DNA of 64,000 bases from positions 30,166 through 94,165 of the forward strand of contig NZ_VCKZ01000002.1 of the NCBI RefSeq assembly GCF_005889745.1, read 5' to 3'. Below are positions 44,233-52,358 of the stretch, one piece after another. Under the pieces are notes generated by a model. That model searched no databases. It saw only the letters and a list, made by a program, of their open reading frames with translations, and was not told the DNA's origin. The stretch's first letter is position 1; the number at the start of each line of letters is the position of its first letter. Origin of the DNA: Actinomadura geliboluensis (GTDB taxonomy: Bacteria > Actinomycetota > Actinomycetes > Streptosporangiales > Streptosporangiaceae). The position numbers and the translations under genes were made by a program.

Positions 44233-45099
44233 TTAGGAGTGATATGTCCTGGGATCTGCCTGGCGCCATCGGATTGGATAGTCCGGCGGATCTGCCAGTC
44301 CAGCGATATAGAGCTCCTTGTAGGCTTTCGGGTCCGGATTGACGGCGCTTACGACGTAGGGTCGTCTTTGGTCTCCGATGTGTACGCTGCTTGTCTTGGA
44401 ATCGGCCACGACATCCATCTTCAAGGTGAAGGAACAGTAGTGGCGCACGGTCCGAGCTGCAATTTCAAGCGCGATCGTCTCGCCACGCTTGAGTGATATG
44501 GAATTTTCCCTGAAATAATCCCCTTGCATCGTGCCATCGTCGGTTACGAATTTAGCATGCGGACTTGGAGTGTCCAGGTCGAATTCTACTCGCGTGCTCT
44601 CCTCTGCACCTGCGGTGGGGTCGAGGAAGAGTGTGCCTGTCAGTGGTTCGGTGCACTGCGCCAGTGCTGTCATATCGACAACCCTGACCGGATCACTTCT
44701 ATTTCCTCGGAGCACGAGTTTGATGATCGAGACATTAGGGTCCACGCCGCCGTTTCGGCGAAACCATGCCTCCTCGGCGTCGGTAGGGGTAGCCGACTGC
44801 TTGTGCATCTGATTGAGTGCTGAGAGTTCAGCATCGGTAAGCTGCATCGGCTGGCGAAATACCCAATCTCCCGCCTGTTCGCCCTCACTGCGCTGGACGC
44901 GGGCCAGTTCGACGGTGACAGGATTTCCCCTTGGTCGATTTCCGTAGGAGTTGATGCCTTTTTGGATGCTCCACGCGCCCACGCCGACCAATATTGGAGT
45001 GATGATCGCGGTAGCGATCCATTTGAAGGCCGGTCGCTGCCACCATCGATCAGGGGTCCGATTCTTCTTGGAGTTTCCTGTTGGGTTCGAGTTTGACAT
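44233..45099 (-). CDS. Membrane-anchored hypothetical protein in AT-richer DNA
   Basis: 288 residues from MSNSNPTGNSKKNRTPDRWW with GGAAG upstream. One membrane helix at residues ~30-50 (WIATAIITPILVGVGAWSIQ), then a large polar, beta-rich domain, probably extracellular (VDPNVSIIKLVLRGNRSDPV, IALEIAARTVRHYCSFTLKM). Base composition and codon use are clearly more AT-rich than its neighbours, suggesting recent acquisition, and an IS element lies 180 nt upstream. The 45100-45277 stretch holds only a 26-codon reverse frame. Family not recognised. Confidence 0.75.
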   Translation of the reverse strand: MSNSNPTGNSKKNRTPDRWWQRPAFKWIATAIITPILVGVGAWSIQKGINSYGNRPRGNPVTVELARVQRSEGEQAGDWVFRQPMQLTDAELSALNQMHKQSATPTDAEEAWFRRNGGVDPNVSIIKLVLRGNRSDPVRVVDMTALAQCTEPLTGTLFLDPTAGAEESTRVEFDLDTPSPHAKFVTDDGTMQGDYFRENSISLKRGETIALEIAARTVRHYCSFTLKMDVVADSKTSSVHIGDQRRPYVVSAVNPDPKAYKELYIAGLADPPDYPIRWRQADPRTYHS

Positions 45100-45277
45100 C
45101 CGTTCTTCCGATGTGCATGAGATCATAGTTCGTATTCGTAATTGACTGAACGGCATCGTTCCCGGTAATGGTGGGTTAGGCGATGTCGGCGACCGAACGA
45201 TACCCAGGTCTGGTCTGGGCAACCTGCAACAGGGCAAGGTGGGCTTGCGGCTTCATAGATTTTACGTTCTCCAATCT

Positions 45278-46178
45278 CCTAAAGGCTGTCCCGTAACGCC
45301 AGCCGGTAAAGATCGTTGATCTCGATGTGGAGCGGTTGATCACGGGCGATCGGGACGAGTGGATGCCGGTGTTCACCGGCCTGTCGGTGCGGCAGTTCCG
45401 CCGTCTGGTGCGGATCGTCGCAGGTCGTGGCGGCGAGCAGACCGGCACCGGGCGACGCTGGAGCCTGCCGCTGGCCGACCGGGTCCTGCTGATCGCGGTG
45501 TACTACTGCACCAACCTGACGCTGCGGCAGGTCGCCCTGCTGTTCGTGGTCTCCAAGTCGGCCGCGCACCGTGTCGTCGACCACCTGGCGCCCCTGCTCG
45601 CACTGGCCCCGGTCACCCGCCGGCACGGCCCCGAGGCCGTGCTGATCGTGGACGGCACACTCGTCCCGGTCCATGACCGGACGATCACCGCCTCGTCCAA
45701 GAACTATCGGTACTCGGTGAACATGCAGGTCGTAGTCGACGCCAACACCCGGCTGGTGGTCGCGGTGGGACGTCCGGTACCGGGCAACCATAACGACTGC
45801 ACGGCCTACCGCGACTCGGGCGCGGACCGAGCCTGCCGGGGTGCGCACGTGATGGCCGACGGCGGCTACCAGGGAAACCGGCAGGTCATCATGCCCTACC
45901 GGCGGCCCCGCGACGGCAGCCAACTGCCGATCTGGCAGCACGAGTTCAACACCGTCCACAAACGGGTGCGCGCCCGCATCGAGCACACCTTCGCACACAT
46001 GAAGTGGTGGAACATCCTGCGCAACTGCCGCCGCAAACGCGACGGAGTCCACCACGCCACCCGCGGCATCGCCCTCATGCACAACCTCACGATGGCCGGC
46101 TGACCCGGCCCAGAGGGCGCAAAACCACCGGCCGCACGCCCGGCCGCGCTTCTCTACCATTACGGGACAACCTTTAGG
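45278..46178 (+). mobile_element. IS5-family insertion sequence, apparently complete
   Basis: About 901 bp with 19-nt terminal inverted repeats (CCTAAAGG[C/T]TGTCCCGTAA) differing at one position. It encloses one full-length transposase. No clear target duplication beyond a possible TA, so the outermost bases are approximate. Nothing recognisable is interrupted directly, but a USP relic begins ~90 nt to its right. Confidence 0.85.
45327..46103 (+). CDS. IS5-family (DDE_Tnp_4 type) transposase
   Basis: 258 residues from a GTG (VERLITGDRDEW). N-terminal helical DNA-binding region (LADRVLLIAVYYCTNLTLRQ, VSKSAAHRVVDHL). The RNase-H-like DDE core has Asp in VLIVDGTLVPVHD, Asp in HVMADGGYQGN, and Glu in RARIEHTFAHMKWW. 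All three acidic residues are present and the frame is intact, so the element may be active. Length is normal for the IS112-like IS5 subgroup. Confidence 0.92.
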   Translation: MERLITGDRDEWMPVFTGLSVRQFRRLVRIVAGRGGEQTGTGRRWSLPLADRVLLIAVYYCTNLTLRQVALLFVVSKSAAHRVVDHLAPLLALAPVTRRHGPEAVLIVDGTLVPVHDRTITASSKNYRYSVNMQVVVDANTRLVVAVGRPVPGNHNDCTAYRDSGADRACRGAHVMADGGYQGNRQVIMPYRRPRDGSQLPIWQHEFNTVHKRVRARIEHTFAHMKWWNILRNCRRKRDGVHHATRGIALMHNLTMAG

Positions 46179-46269
46179 CTATCCGATTCGCGTATTTCAT
46201 TCACTTTTCCGCCTGTATTGGCACAAGCGATGACTCTGGAGCGAATGATCGCCGGTCCGGGGACGGCTC

Positions 46270-46358
46270 CGGGCAGTAGACGGCTCGGGGGCCGCCGGCC
46301 GAACGCCGGCGCAGCGGCAGGCGGTCCCATCGACACCGACGACCACGTGCCGGGCCAT
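46270..46358 (-). pseudogene. N-terminal relic of a universal stress protein
   Basis: MARHVVVGVDGTACRCAGV begins like a UspA domain, then turns into non-homologous sequence toward the IS end. GGAGAGAAGG lies before the ATG. The gene was probably truncated by insertion or deletion near the IS element. 46179-46269 shows nothing else. Confidence 0.45.
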
Positions 46359-46461
46359 GACCACCTTCTCTCCACGATCTACAGCTGTCCCAAGCGAGGA
46401 CCGGTGCCCGGCAGACCAGTCCCGTGCGATGCCTGCTTCGCCGCATCTCTCCAGGTGGCGG

Positions 46462-47340
46462 TCATACTCGGCCGCGTACGATGACGACGGGGCAGTGCGC
46501 ATGGTGCAGGAGTGCCTGGCTGACCGAGCCGAGGAGCAGGCCGGTGAAGCCGCCGCGGCCACGGGCCCCGGCGACCAGGAGCCGAGCATCGCGGCTGGCG
46601 TCGATGAGAGCAGGCCGGGTCTGGGCTCGCAGCAGACGGGTGTGCACGGCGACGTCGGGATACTTCTCAGGCCAGCCCGCCAGCGCTTCGGCCAGGACGC
46701 GTTCCTCCTCGTCCCGCAGCGTGTCGATGGCGGACACCGCCGGCAGCGGATCGCCCGGGCGGGTGGAGACCGGCTCGGTCCGCGTGCTCCCAGCATGCAA
46801 GGCGATCAATTCGGCCCCGAGCATGGAGGCCTCGGCGAACGCGAAGGCGATGGCCGCCTCACCGGCAGTTGAGCCGTCTACGGCGAGCACGACCGGTCCG
46901 CCGGGATCGGCCCTGCCGCGAACCACCAGCACTGGGCAGTGAGCATGAGCGGCCAGATGCACCGCCGTCGAACCGACCAGCAGACCACTGAAACCGCCCA
47001 GACCCCGGCTGCCGACCACCACCAGCGCGGCCTCACGCGACTCTTCCTCCAGCACCGCCACGGCCGTGCCCGTCGCCACCCGAGAGGTGACGGGTACCTC
47101 CGGCGCCACCGACCGTGCCCGGTCCACCGCCTGGCTCACGAAACGATCAGCCATGTTGCGGAACCCGCCGGTCCGCGGGCCGAGCGGCGAAGGCCCCAGC
47201 GGCACCCGCAGCAGCGGCCAGACGAAGGCATGAACCACCCGCAGCGGCGCACCTCGCAGCCTCGCCTCCCCAGCGGCTGCCTGCACTGCGGTCAGGCCCG
47301 ACTCAGAACCGTCCACTCCCACCACGATCGGATTGCTCAT
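46462..47340 (-). CDS. Universal stress protein, two UspA domains
   Basis: 292 residues from MSNPIVVGVDGSESGLTAVQ; GAGGAGGG precedes the ATG. ATP loops [19 protein letters not shown] (domain 1) and [19 protein letters not shown] (domain 2) are both canonical, so both domains should bind ATP. Domain 2 starts VVLAVDGSTAGEAA. Similar in length and motifs to the USP at 35775. A weak AAGGACATGGGCAG site (47421-47434) lies ~85 nt upstream. The relic at 46358 lies just downstream on the same strand. Confidence 0.9.
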   Translation of the reverse strand: MSNPIVVGVDGSESGLTAVQAAAGEARLRGAPLRVVHAFVWPLLRVPLGPSPLGPRTGGFRNMADRFVSQAVDRARSVAPEVPVTSRVATGTAVAVLEEESREAALVVVGSRGLGGFSGLLVGSTAVHLAAHAHCPVLVVRGRADPGGPVVLAVDGSTAGEAAIAFAFAEASMLGAELIALHAGSTRTEPVSTRPGDPLPAVSAIDTLRDEEERVLAEALAGWPEKYPDVAVHTRLLRAQTRPALIDASRDARLLVAGARGRGGFTGLLLGSVSQALLHHAHCPVVIVRGRV

Positions 47341-47603
47341 CAGTGCCCTCCTCGGCAGCTCGCGGAGACAAGGCCGCACGCAGAAGTACTTGCCAGATGC
47401 CCCTGCTCCTTACGGCATGCCTGCCCATGTCCTTACTCACAGGCTCGTCGGCACTCCCTGCCACTGACAGGGGCGAACGTCCCGCAACCAGTAGCCCGGC
47501 GCCCTAACCCCGTCGGACATGCGATCCGGCACTGCGTCCGCCGCCCTGTCGCCTGGTCGCCTCGGCTGACGGCCGGGGCACGGGTCTTCCAGCCCGCCCA
47601 GGC

Positions 47604-47617
47604 GGGACCTTCGGCAC
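47604..47617 (+). promoter_or_regulatory. DosR-like site, OsmC gene
   Basis: GGGACCTTCGGCAC, 70 nt before the preferred OsmC start at 47687 (34 nt before the alternative at 47651). Confidence 0.55.
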
Positions 47618-47686
47618 TCATACGCCACGCGGTCCGTGGTGAGGCTGTGAATGAAGGACGAAATCAACGAGGGAGGCGACTTTCCG

Positions 47687-48100
47687 ATGGAGGAGATCAG
47701 GGTCGTCCACCGTGAGAATGACGCCTTCACCGTGCTCATCCGGGACCACGTGATCGACGTGGATCAACCGTACGTCTCGGGCGGCATGGACGAAGGCCCG
47801 ACACCCGTCGAACTGTTCGTCGCGGCCCTGGCGGCATGCGCGGCCCACTATGCCCGCCGCTACCTCGCGGGGCGTGCGCTTCCGGCAACCGGAGTGGAGA
47901 TCACCGCCGGCTTCGTGATGAACCCCGGCGTTCCGACTCGCGTCGCGCGGATCCGCCTCCACCTGCGACCCCCGGTCGATGTTCCGGCGGAGGCGCTGAG
48001 GGGCTTGGAGGCCGCTGTGGGCAGTTGCACCGTGCACAACTCGATCCTCGATGCGCCAGAGGTCGAACTGGACGTGCTCAGCACCGTGTCCGAGGTTTGA
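47687..48100 (+). CDS. OsmC/Ohr-family protein
   Basis: 137 residues from MEEIRVVHRENDAFTV; GGGAGG is ~10 nt upstream. An ATG at 47651 would add 12 residues and has a poorer site; the position of the GGGAC element also favours 47687. The two redox Cys are in LFVAALAACAAHYARRYLAG and AVGSCTVHNSI. OsmC proteins reduce organic hydroperoxides using lipoyl or thiol donors. Here it is a single gene in the dormancy-type set. 48101-48279 shows no gene. Confidence 0.88.
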   Translation: MEEIRVVHRENDAFTVLIRDHVIDVDQPYVSGGMDEGPTPVELFVAALAACAAHYARRYLAGRALPATGVEITAGFVMNPGVPTRVARIRLHLRPPVDVPAEALRGLEAAVGSCTVHNSILDAPEVELDVLSTVSEV

Positions 48101-48279
48101 GTGGGCAGGCCATGACGGAAGTTCCATGGCGGCCGCTGTGGTGGATGGAGCCGGGCCGGGGCCGGCGTTCCGCCTCTGGCTGGCCGAGGCGGTGGGGAGG
48201 CATCTTCCGGCCTGGGCAGGTCGGCCTTGCTCAGTCCCATGGCGTTGCCGGGCTAGGCCGGTGAAGGCCGGCCGCACCG

Positions 48280-48885
48280 TCATCGGGAGGGGCTGATCAG
48301 GACGCGTGTTGCCCCGGGCACTGTGCGGGCCAGTACCTCGACGATCCGCTCGGCCTGCTCGTCGTCGCACCCGCTCAGCCGGACCACACCGTCCTCGACT
48401 GTGACCTCCCAGGCGCCGCCGTCCGGTGCGTAGGCGGCGATGGAGGCCAGGACGTCGTCGCGGATGCGGGCGTCGCCCCGGGCGAGCGCCGCGATCAGGT
48501 CGCGGCGGCTGATGACACCGACGATCGCGTCCCCGTCGAGGACGGGGACGCTCTTGATCCTCGTCCGCAGCATGGTCTCCGCCAGTTCGGCGACGTCGGT
48601 GGTGGGGCGTGCCGTGCGGACGTCGCGCGTCATGACCTCATCGACGTGCCGGGGCTCGGGCGCTCCCGGGGTGCCGCTCAGCGGCCTGGCGAAGGCTCGG
48701 GGATCGGCCTCGAACGCGCCGCGCAGCAGGTCCATCTCGCTGACGATTCCGACCAGTCGGCCCGTCGCGTCGGCGACCGGCAGCGCGGTCACGTCGTGCT
48801 CGAGCAGCACCCGCATGGCCTGGCGGACGGTGGCCGACGGCGTCACCGTCACCGCAGGCGCGGTCATGGCTTCGCGGACGAGCAT
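48280..48885 (-). CDS. CBS-pair plus BON domain protein (second copy)
   Basis: 201 residues from MLVREAMTAPAVTVTPSATV; GAGAGGAG is ~7 nt before this ATG and would abut the ATG two codons earlier. CBS1 ~5-60 (LPVADATGRLVGIVSEMDLL), CBS2 ~85-135 (VMTRDVRTARPTTDVAEL, VPVLDGDAIVGVISRRDL), BON-like tail (WEVTVEDGVVRLSGC). Paralogue of 24344-25021. It probably binds adenine nucleotides. No clear GGGAC-type site upstream. 142 nt downstream of the Hsp20 gene on the same strand's order. Confidence 0.88.
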   Translation of the reverse strand: MLVREAMTAPAVTVTPSATVRQAMRVLLEHDVTALPVADATGRLVGIVSEMDLLRGAFEADPRAFARPLSGTPGAPEPRHVDEVMTRDVRTARPTTDVAELAETMLRTRIKSVPVLDGDAIVGVISRRDLIAALARGDARIRDDVLASIAAYAPDGGAWEVTVEDGVVRLSGCDDEQAERIVEVLARTVPGATRVLISPSR

Positions 48886-49026
48886 GGTCATCTCCTCTCA
48901 CCGGGCCGCCCCTCAGGTGAGGGCCGGAGAAGTGCGCCATCGCGTCTCATCTCACTTCGAGCACGAACGAGAACGGAGAGCATCGAACCGAGCACTCGGA
49001 TGCGATGCCCTCCGCTCGCCGGTTCA

Positions 49027-49443
49027 TCACTTCTCAACGGTGATCCGCTTGGCCTCGGCCTTGGCTGCCTTGGGCATCGGCACGCGGACTATGAGAATGC
49101 CCTTGTCGTAGTAGGCCTTGATGTCATCGATCTCGGTGGCGGCCGGGAGGGTGAAGGACCGGGTGAAGGAGCCGTAGCGGAACTCCGACCGCTGCCCCTC
49201 CCTCTTCTCCTCGTGGCGCTCGGCGTGGATGCGCAGGACGCCTCCGGTGACGGTGATCTCGATGTCCTTGTCGGGATCGATGCCGGGCAGCTCGGCGCGG
49301 ATGACGTGGTCGCCCTCGTCGACGTAGTTCTCGACCCGCATGGCCTGGCCGGTCCCGGTGCGGAAAGCGGTGAACGGCGACTCGATCCAGTCGAACAGTT
49401 CGGGGAAGATGCCGCGCGTTTCGCGCCGCTCCAGTGCGCTCAT
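49027..49443 (-). CDS. Hsp20/alpha-crystallin small heat shock protein
   Basis: 138 residues from MSALERRETRGIFPELFDWI; GGGAGGC precedes the ATG, and upstream in-frame sequence is promoter. Alpha-crystallin domain ~38-130: YVDEGDHVIRAELPGIDPDK, VTGGVLRIHAERHEEK, SFTRSFTLPAATEIDDIKAY, GILIVRVPMP. An ATP-independent holdase chaperone forming oligomers; HspX/Acr is the hallmark DosR target in mycobacteria. GGGACCAAAGTC lies 146 nt upstream. Confidence 0.94.
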   Translation of the reverse strand: MSALERRETRGIFPELFDWIESPFTAFRTGTGQAMRVENYVDEGDHVIRAELPGIDPDKDIEITVTGGVLRIHAERHEEKREGQRSEFRYGSFTRSFTLPAATEIDDIKAYYDKGILIVRVPMPKAAKAEAKRITVEK

Positions 49444-49588
49444 GGTGCCTCCCTCGGCTCGGATCTGAGTGATGCCCAGGGTGAGGATCCGATCCGCATC
49501 CGGATGCTTCACGCTCCTCATCGTGGGATCCACCTTCATGCTGGCGCCGGAAGCGGATCGTCCCCACGGCCATGGGTCACCCGTTGCA

Positions 49589-49600
49589 GGGACCAAAGTC
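49589..49600. promoter_or_regulatory. DosR-like site between Hsp20 and USP relic
   Basis: GGGACCAAAGTC, close to the mycobacterial consensus GGGACTWWAGTCCC, in the divergent region of Hsp20 and the former USP gene. Confidence 0.5.
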
Positions 49601-49676
49601 ATCCCGTGTCGATCCCTGCGAGGTCAGGTGCCTGGTGATGTTGTCCTGCCGTGGAGTGGGCTCACTTGGGAACCCG

Positions 49677-49989
49677 GCGCGGTGCCCGACTTCGAGCTGC
49701 CCCTGTTCACCGACAAGGACAGGCTGTTCGAGGTGCGCACCGCGATGCTGGACGAGGCCGTCCGGCCGTGGAGGCGGCGTTATCCGGAGGTTGCCGTGCG
49801 GGTGTCGCTGCTGCTGGAGCGTCCTCGCGAGGCCCTGCTGGCGGCGGCTGACGCCGATCTGCTGGTGGTGGGGGACCGCGGCGCGGGGGGCCTGGATCCG
49901 CTGCTGCTGGGCGCGACGAGTTCGGCGATGCATGCACCATGCCCCCGTGTGCGGTGGCGATCGTGCCGCAGCCCCGGCCCACCGCCTGA
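49677..49989 (+). pseudogene. C-terminal domain relic of a universal stress protein
   Basis: The frame reads FELPLFTDKDRLFEVRTAML, then VRPWRRRYPEVAVRVSLLLE, then VVGDRGAGGLDPLLLGATSS. Just after that the expected HHAPCPVAIVP tail is scrambled by small indels, although AIVPQPRPTA-stop survives in another frame. The whole first domain is missing. It is divergent from Hsp20, the usual place for a USP. Confidence 0.65.
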
Positions 49990-50089
49990 CCAACGCGGTC
50001 TTGTCCCCACAACCACATGACCATCGTCGGCCGCCCCCGGGAGAACTACCGAGGCCCGGAGCGCGTTCGGCTCGCCGGTCGAGGCGACC

Positions 50090-50287
50090 TCAACGCCTCA
50101 CTCGCGCCGCTTCCCCAGTGCGGGCCGAGTCGGCTTTGAGCTGGGCGGCGAGCGCGGTGGCCTGGGTGCGGCGGCTCATGCCGAGCTTGGCGAAGATGCT
50201 GGAGATGTAGTTCTTGACGGTCTTCTCGGCGAGAAAGAGGCGCTCGCCGATCTGCCGGTTGGTGAGGCCCTCGCCGCTGAGGCCCGT
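50090..50287 (-). pseudogene. C-terminal HTH relic of a DosR/DevR-like regulator
   Basis: Reverse strand: [50 protein letters not shown], to a stop at 50090. This matches the DosR C-terminus ([40 protein letters not shown] pattern, quoted from memory) almost residue for residue, including the DosR-specific EKTVKNY recognition helix. The receiver domain and the start of the HTH are gone; upstream sequence does not continue the frame. Confidence 0.65.
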
Positions 50288-50537
50288 TCGGTGGGGAGGT
50301 GTCCGCCCGGCCGAGGACGATCAGCTTCGGCGATGAGGCGGACGATTCTGACCTGACCGCGGAAGGCCGATGGCTCAAGGTCCCGCCCCGGGCGCCCGCA
50401 CTACCCGGCACCGCGCCGGTCGCGGGCGGGCGGGCTGGACCCTGGGCCTTTGCCGCCGCTCGCCGCTGCGCGTCGCGCACGCTCGGCAGGTCCCCGCGGG
50501 TGTCGCCGAGTCCGGGTGCGCCGTTGGCGAGCGCTCA

Positions 50538-50624
50538 TCGTTCGGGCCCAGGCTCGGCTCCGTCGGCCACGGCGTGATCCGTCACGCTGAATGCCTTGTC
50601 GCGGTCGTCGGCCGGGTCCCGTAA
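50538..50624 (+). pseudogene. C-terminal relic of a universal stress protein
   Basis: RLGSVGHGVIRHAECLVAVV, then GRVP-stop, is the end of a UspA domain like the 25188 protein (PQLGSVGHGVLHHAQCPVAVVP). Nothing recognisable precedes it in 50288-50537. Confidence 0.5.
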
Positions 50625-50655
50625 GAAGGGCCGGGCCGTTCGCCTCGACGAGCGG

Positions 50656-50669
50656 GGGACCTCCGCCCC
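50656..50669 (+). promoter_or_regulatory. DosR-like site, DUF1876 gene (second copy)
   Basis: GGGACCTCCGCCCC, 63-76 nt before the ATG at 50732, the same distance as at the first DUF1876 gene. Confidence 0.55.
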
Positions 50670-50731
50670 TGCTTCACCAGCCGGTGTCTTCGAACGATGG
50701 AGAGGCAAGCGGCCAGGCGAAGGAGGTCGTC

Positions 50732-50983
50732 ATGGAGGCCGAGCAGCGGGGTGTGGAGCTCTACATCAGCGAGGACGGCACGGACACTCTCGTGCGTGCG
50801 GCCCGGTTCACCGGTGGCGAGAGGAAGCCGGTTAGGTACGGCCGGGCGCGCCGCAACCCGGTCGACCGCAGGCTTCCGGAGGTCGGTGAGGAGCCGGCCG
50901 TCAGCCGGGCCCTTGCGGATCTGGCCGATCGGTCGCACGGAATGGCCAGCGAGGACATCGCTCAGTTCGCCGGTCCGGCATGA
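50732..50983 (+). CDS. DUF1876 domain protein (second copy)
   Basis: 83 residues from MEAEQRGVELYISEDGTDTL; AAGGAGG precedes the ATG. Same length as the 31206 copy and alignable throughout (YGRARRNPVDRRLPEVGEE, ALADLADRSHGMASEDIAQF). The stop overlaps the ATG of the next small membrane protein (ATGA), so the two are translated together. Confidence 0.9.
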   Translation: MEAEQRGVELYISEDGTDTLVRAARFTGGERKPVRYGRARRNPVDRRLPEVGEEPAVSRALADLADRSHGMASEDIAQFAGPA

Positions 50984-51282
50984 AGGCCGGACGCGGCACG
51001 AAGGCCGGGCCTCCGGCTCCCGCCGTCTCGGCCAGGCCGGCCGGGCGGTGGCGGTATCTCGCGCTGCCCGCCTTCGGTGTGGCGGCTGCGTCGGGCGCCA
51101 TGTCGCTGGGGGCGCCCGCCGATGTGGTGTTGTGGACCGCTGCCGGCTTCACCGGCGTCCTGCTGGCGACGTGGCTCGTGATCGGCTTGGACGCTGTCCG
51201 GCCCGGCAGGCGGGCCGATTCCGCGTCTCCGTTCTTCGGCGAGCCCCACGGTGGAGACAAGTCGGAGCGGTCCGGCGTCTGA
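50980..51282 (+). CDS. Small membrane protein coupled to DUF1876
   Basis: 100 residues. The ATG overlaps the DUF1876 stop by 4 nt. TM1 ~28-46 (YLALPAFGVAAASGAMSLG), TM2 ~49-69 (VVLWTAAGFTGVLLATWLVI), with short polar tails. The family is unrecognised. Coupling implies a function with DUF1876 or the same hypoxic promoter at 50656. Confidence 0.7.
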   Translation: MKAGRGTKAGPPAPAVSARPAGRWRYLALPAFGVAAASGAMSLGAPADVVLWTAAGFTGVLLATWLVIGLDAVRPGRRADSASPFFGEPHGGDKSERSGV

Positions 51283-51323
51283 GTGGGTGCTGATCGACGG
51301 CGTGCGGGGTGAGGCCAGGCGGT

Positions 51324-51878
51324 CTACGGAGGACCCGGACGCGGTGCGGATTCCGCCGCGGGTGCTGACCCGGGCGGCTTAAGCTCACCCGCGATCTTCG
51401 TCGCCCAGGCGTCGATCTCCGGCCAGTCCCGGTAGTCGCCGTACCGGAGGCCGAGCAGTCTGCAGACCAAGCGCCCGGCGAGAGGGATGTGCTCGCGCCG
51501 GAAGACCCCTGAGAAGAGTCGGTGTTCGCGGATGGCGAGCATCCGGTGGAGGTCGTCCGCGAGCAGGGCCTCTTCCTTGGGGCCGTAGCCGCGCCAAGGG
51601 CCGCGCAGCGCGGCCGGCATCCCGACGCTGAACAGCCACACTGGCCGCTCGGCGAGGGTGTTGCGCTCCCGTTCCAGGAAGCCGGTCGCCTCGTCCAGCC
51701 AGGCTCGGCTGTGGACGGCGCTGCCGAGCACGAACGCCTCGTAGGAGTCGGCGTTGCGCACACTGCTCATGGTGCGGACCTCGACCCGCTCACCGTGCTC
51801 GGTCAGTACCGCACCGACCCGCTCGGCGATGCTCCGCGTGGAACCGTGCACACTTGCGTACGCCACCAGAACAGTCAT
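51324..51878 (-). CDS. Flavodoxin-domain protein (HemG-like)
   Basis: 184 residues from MTVLVAYASVHGSTRSIAER, which contains the FMN phosphate loop. Further flavodoxin_5 features: YEAFVLGSAVHSRAWLDEAT, VWLFSVGMPAALRGPW. It resembles menaquinone-dependent protoporphyrinogen IX dehydrogenase (HemG)-type flavodoxins, but an electron-carrier role is equally possible. It has a slightly long C-terminal Pro/Ala tail. Flavodoxins of this type occur in actinobacterial dormancy clusters. Confidence 0.85.
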   Translation of the reverse strand: MTVLVAYASVHGSTRSIAERVGAVLTEHGERVEVRTMSSVRNADSYEAFVLGSAVHSRAWLDEATGFLERERNTLAERPVWLFSVGMPAALRGPWRGYGPKEEALLADDLHRMLAIREHRLFSGVFRREHIPLAGRLVCRLLGLRYGDYRDWPEIDAWATKIAGELKPPGSAPAAESAPRPGPP

Positions 51879-52287
51879 GTCGTCACCCCCAGTCCCGTGA
51901 GCGCCGCGGCGCCTCGGCAGTTCGTCGGCGGACGGATCGCCGCCAGTCTCCGGGCATCGCAGAAGGCCCGGGCGAACGCGTCGATCACTCGGGCCAGTTC
52001 GATCCCGAAGCGGCCGGCGGTCGGCAATGTCCAACTCGACGGCCGCCACCCGAGCCACAGCGGTCCCGTGTCCTGGCAACATCGTGAGCTGCGCGGACGC
52101 TCTCCGCGAGATGGCGCTTAGACCCATGACGATCCTCCCCGTGGACCCTGCCGGTGACACCAGGCTCCGTCGCCGTCCACGGTGCTGCCAGAGCCGAACG
52201 TCCCGATGGCATCCCGGGCAGAAGACCACCGGTTCGGGATCAAGATCGAGGTGGTGCACCGACCGGTGCCGAAGGGCGGACGGTGAA
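51879..52287. other. Intergenic stretch before ABC relic
   Basis: Short reverse frames (for example RFGIELARVIDAFARAF near 51960-52020) look protein-like but have no start or family. No gene supported. Confidence 0.4.
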
Positions 52288-52300
52288 GGGACCATTGGCC
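52288..52300 (+). promoter_or_regulatory. DosR-like site before collapsed ABC gene
   Basis: GGGACCATTGGCC, 59-71 nt before the GTG at 52359; one of the closest matches in the window to mycobacterial DosR boxes. Confidence 0.55.
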
Positions 52301-52358
52301 GCTGTCGGATGCCGATCACGTCTCCAGCTTCAGGAACGGGATCGTGAGGAGGTGCGCG

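Noticed and set aside
45278..46178. Target-site duplication for the IS5 element
   Set aside because: Flanks share only TA at best, so the exact ends and the duplication cannot be fixed from one copy.
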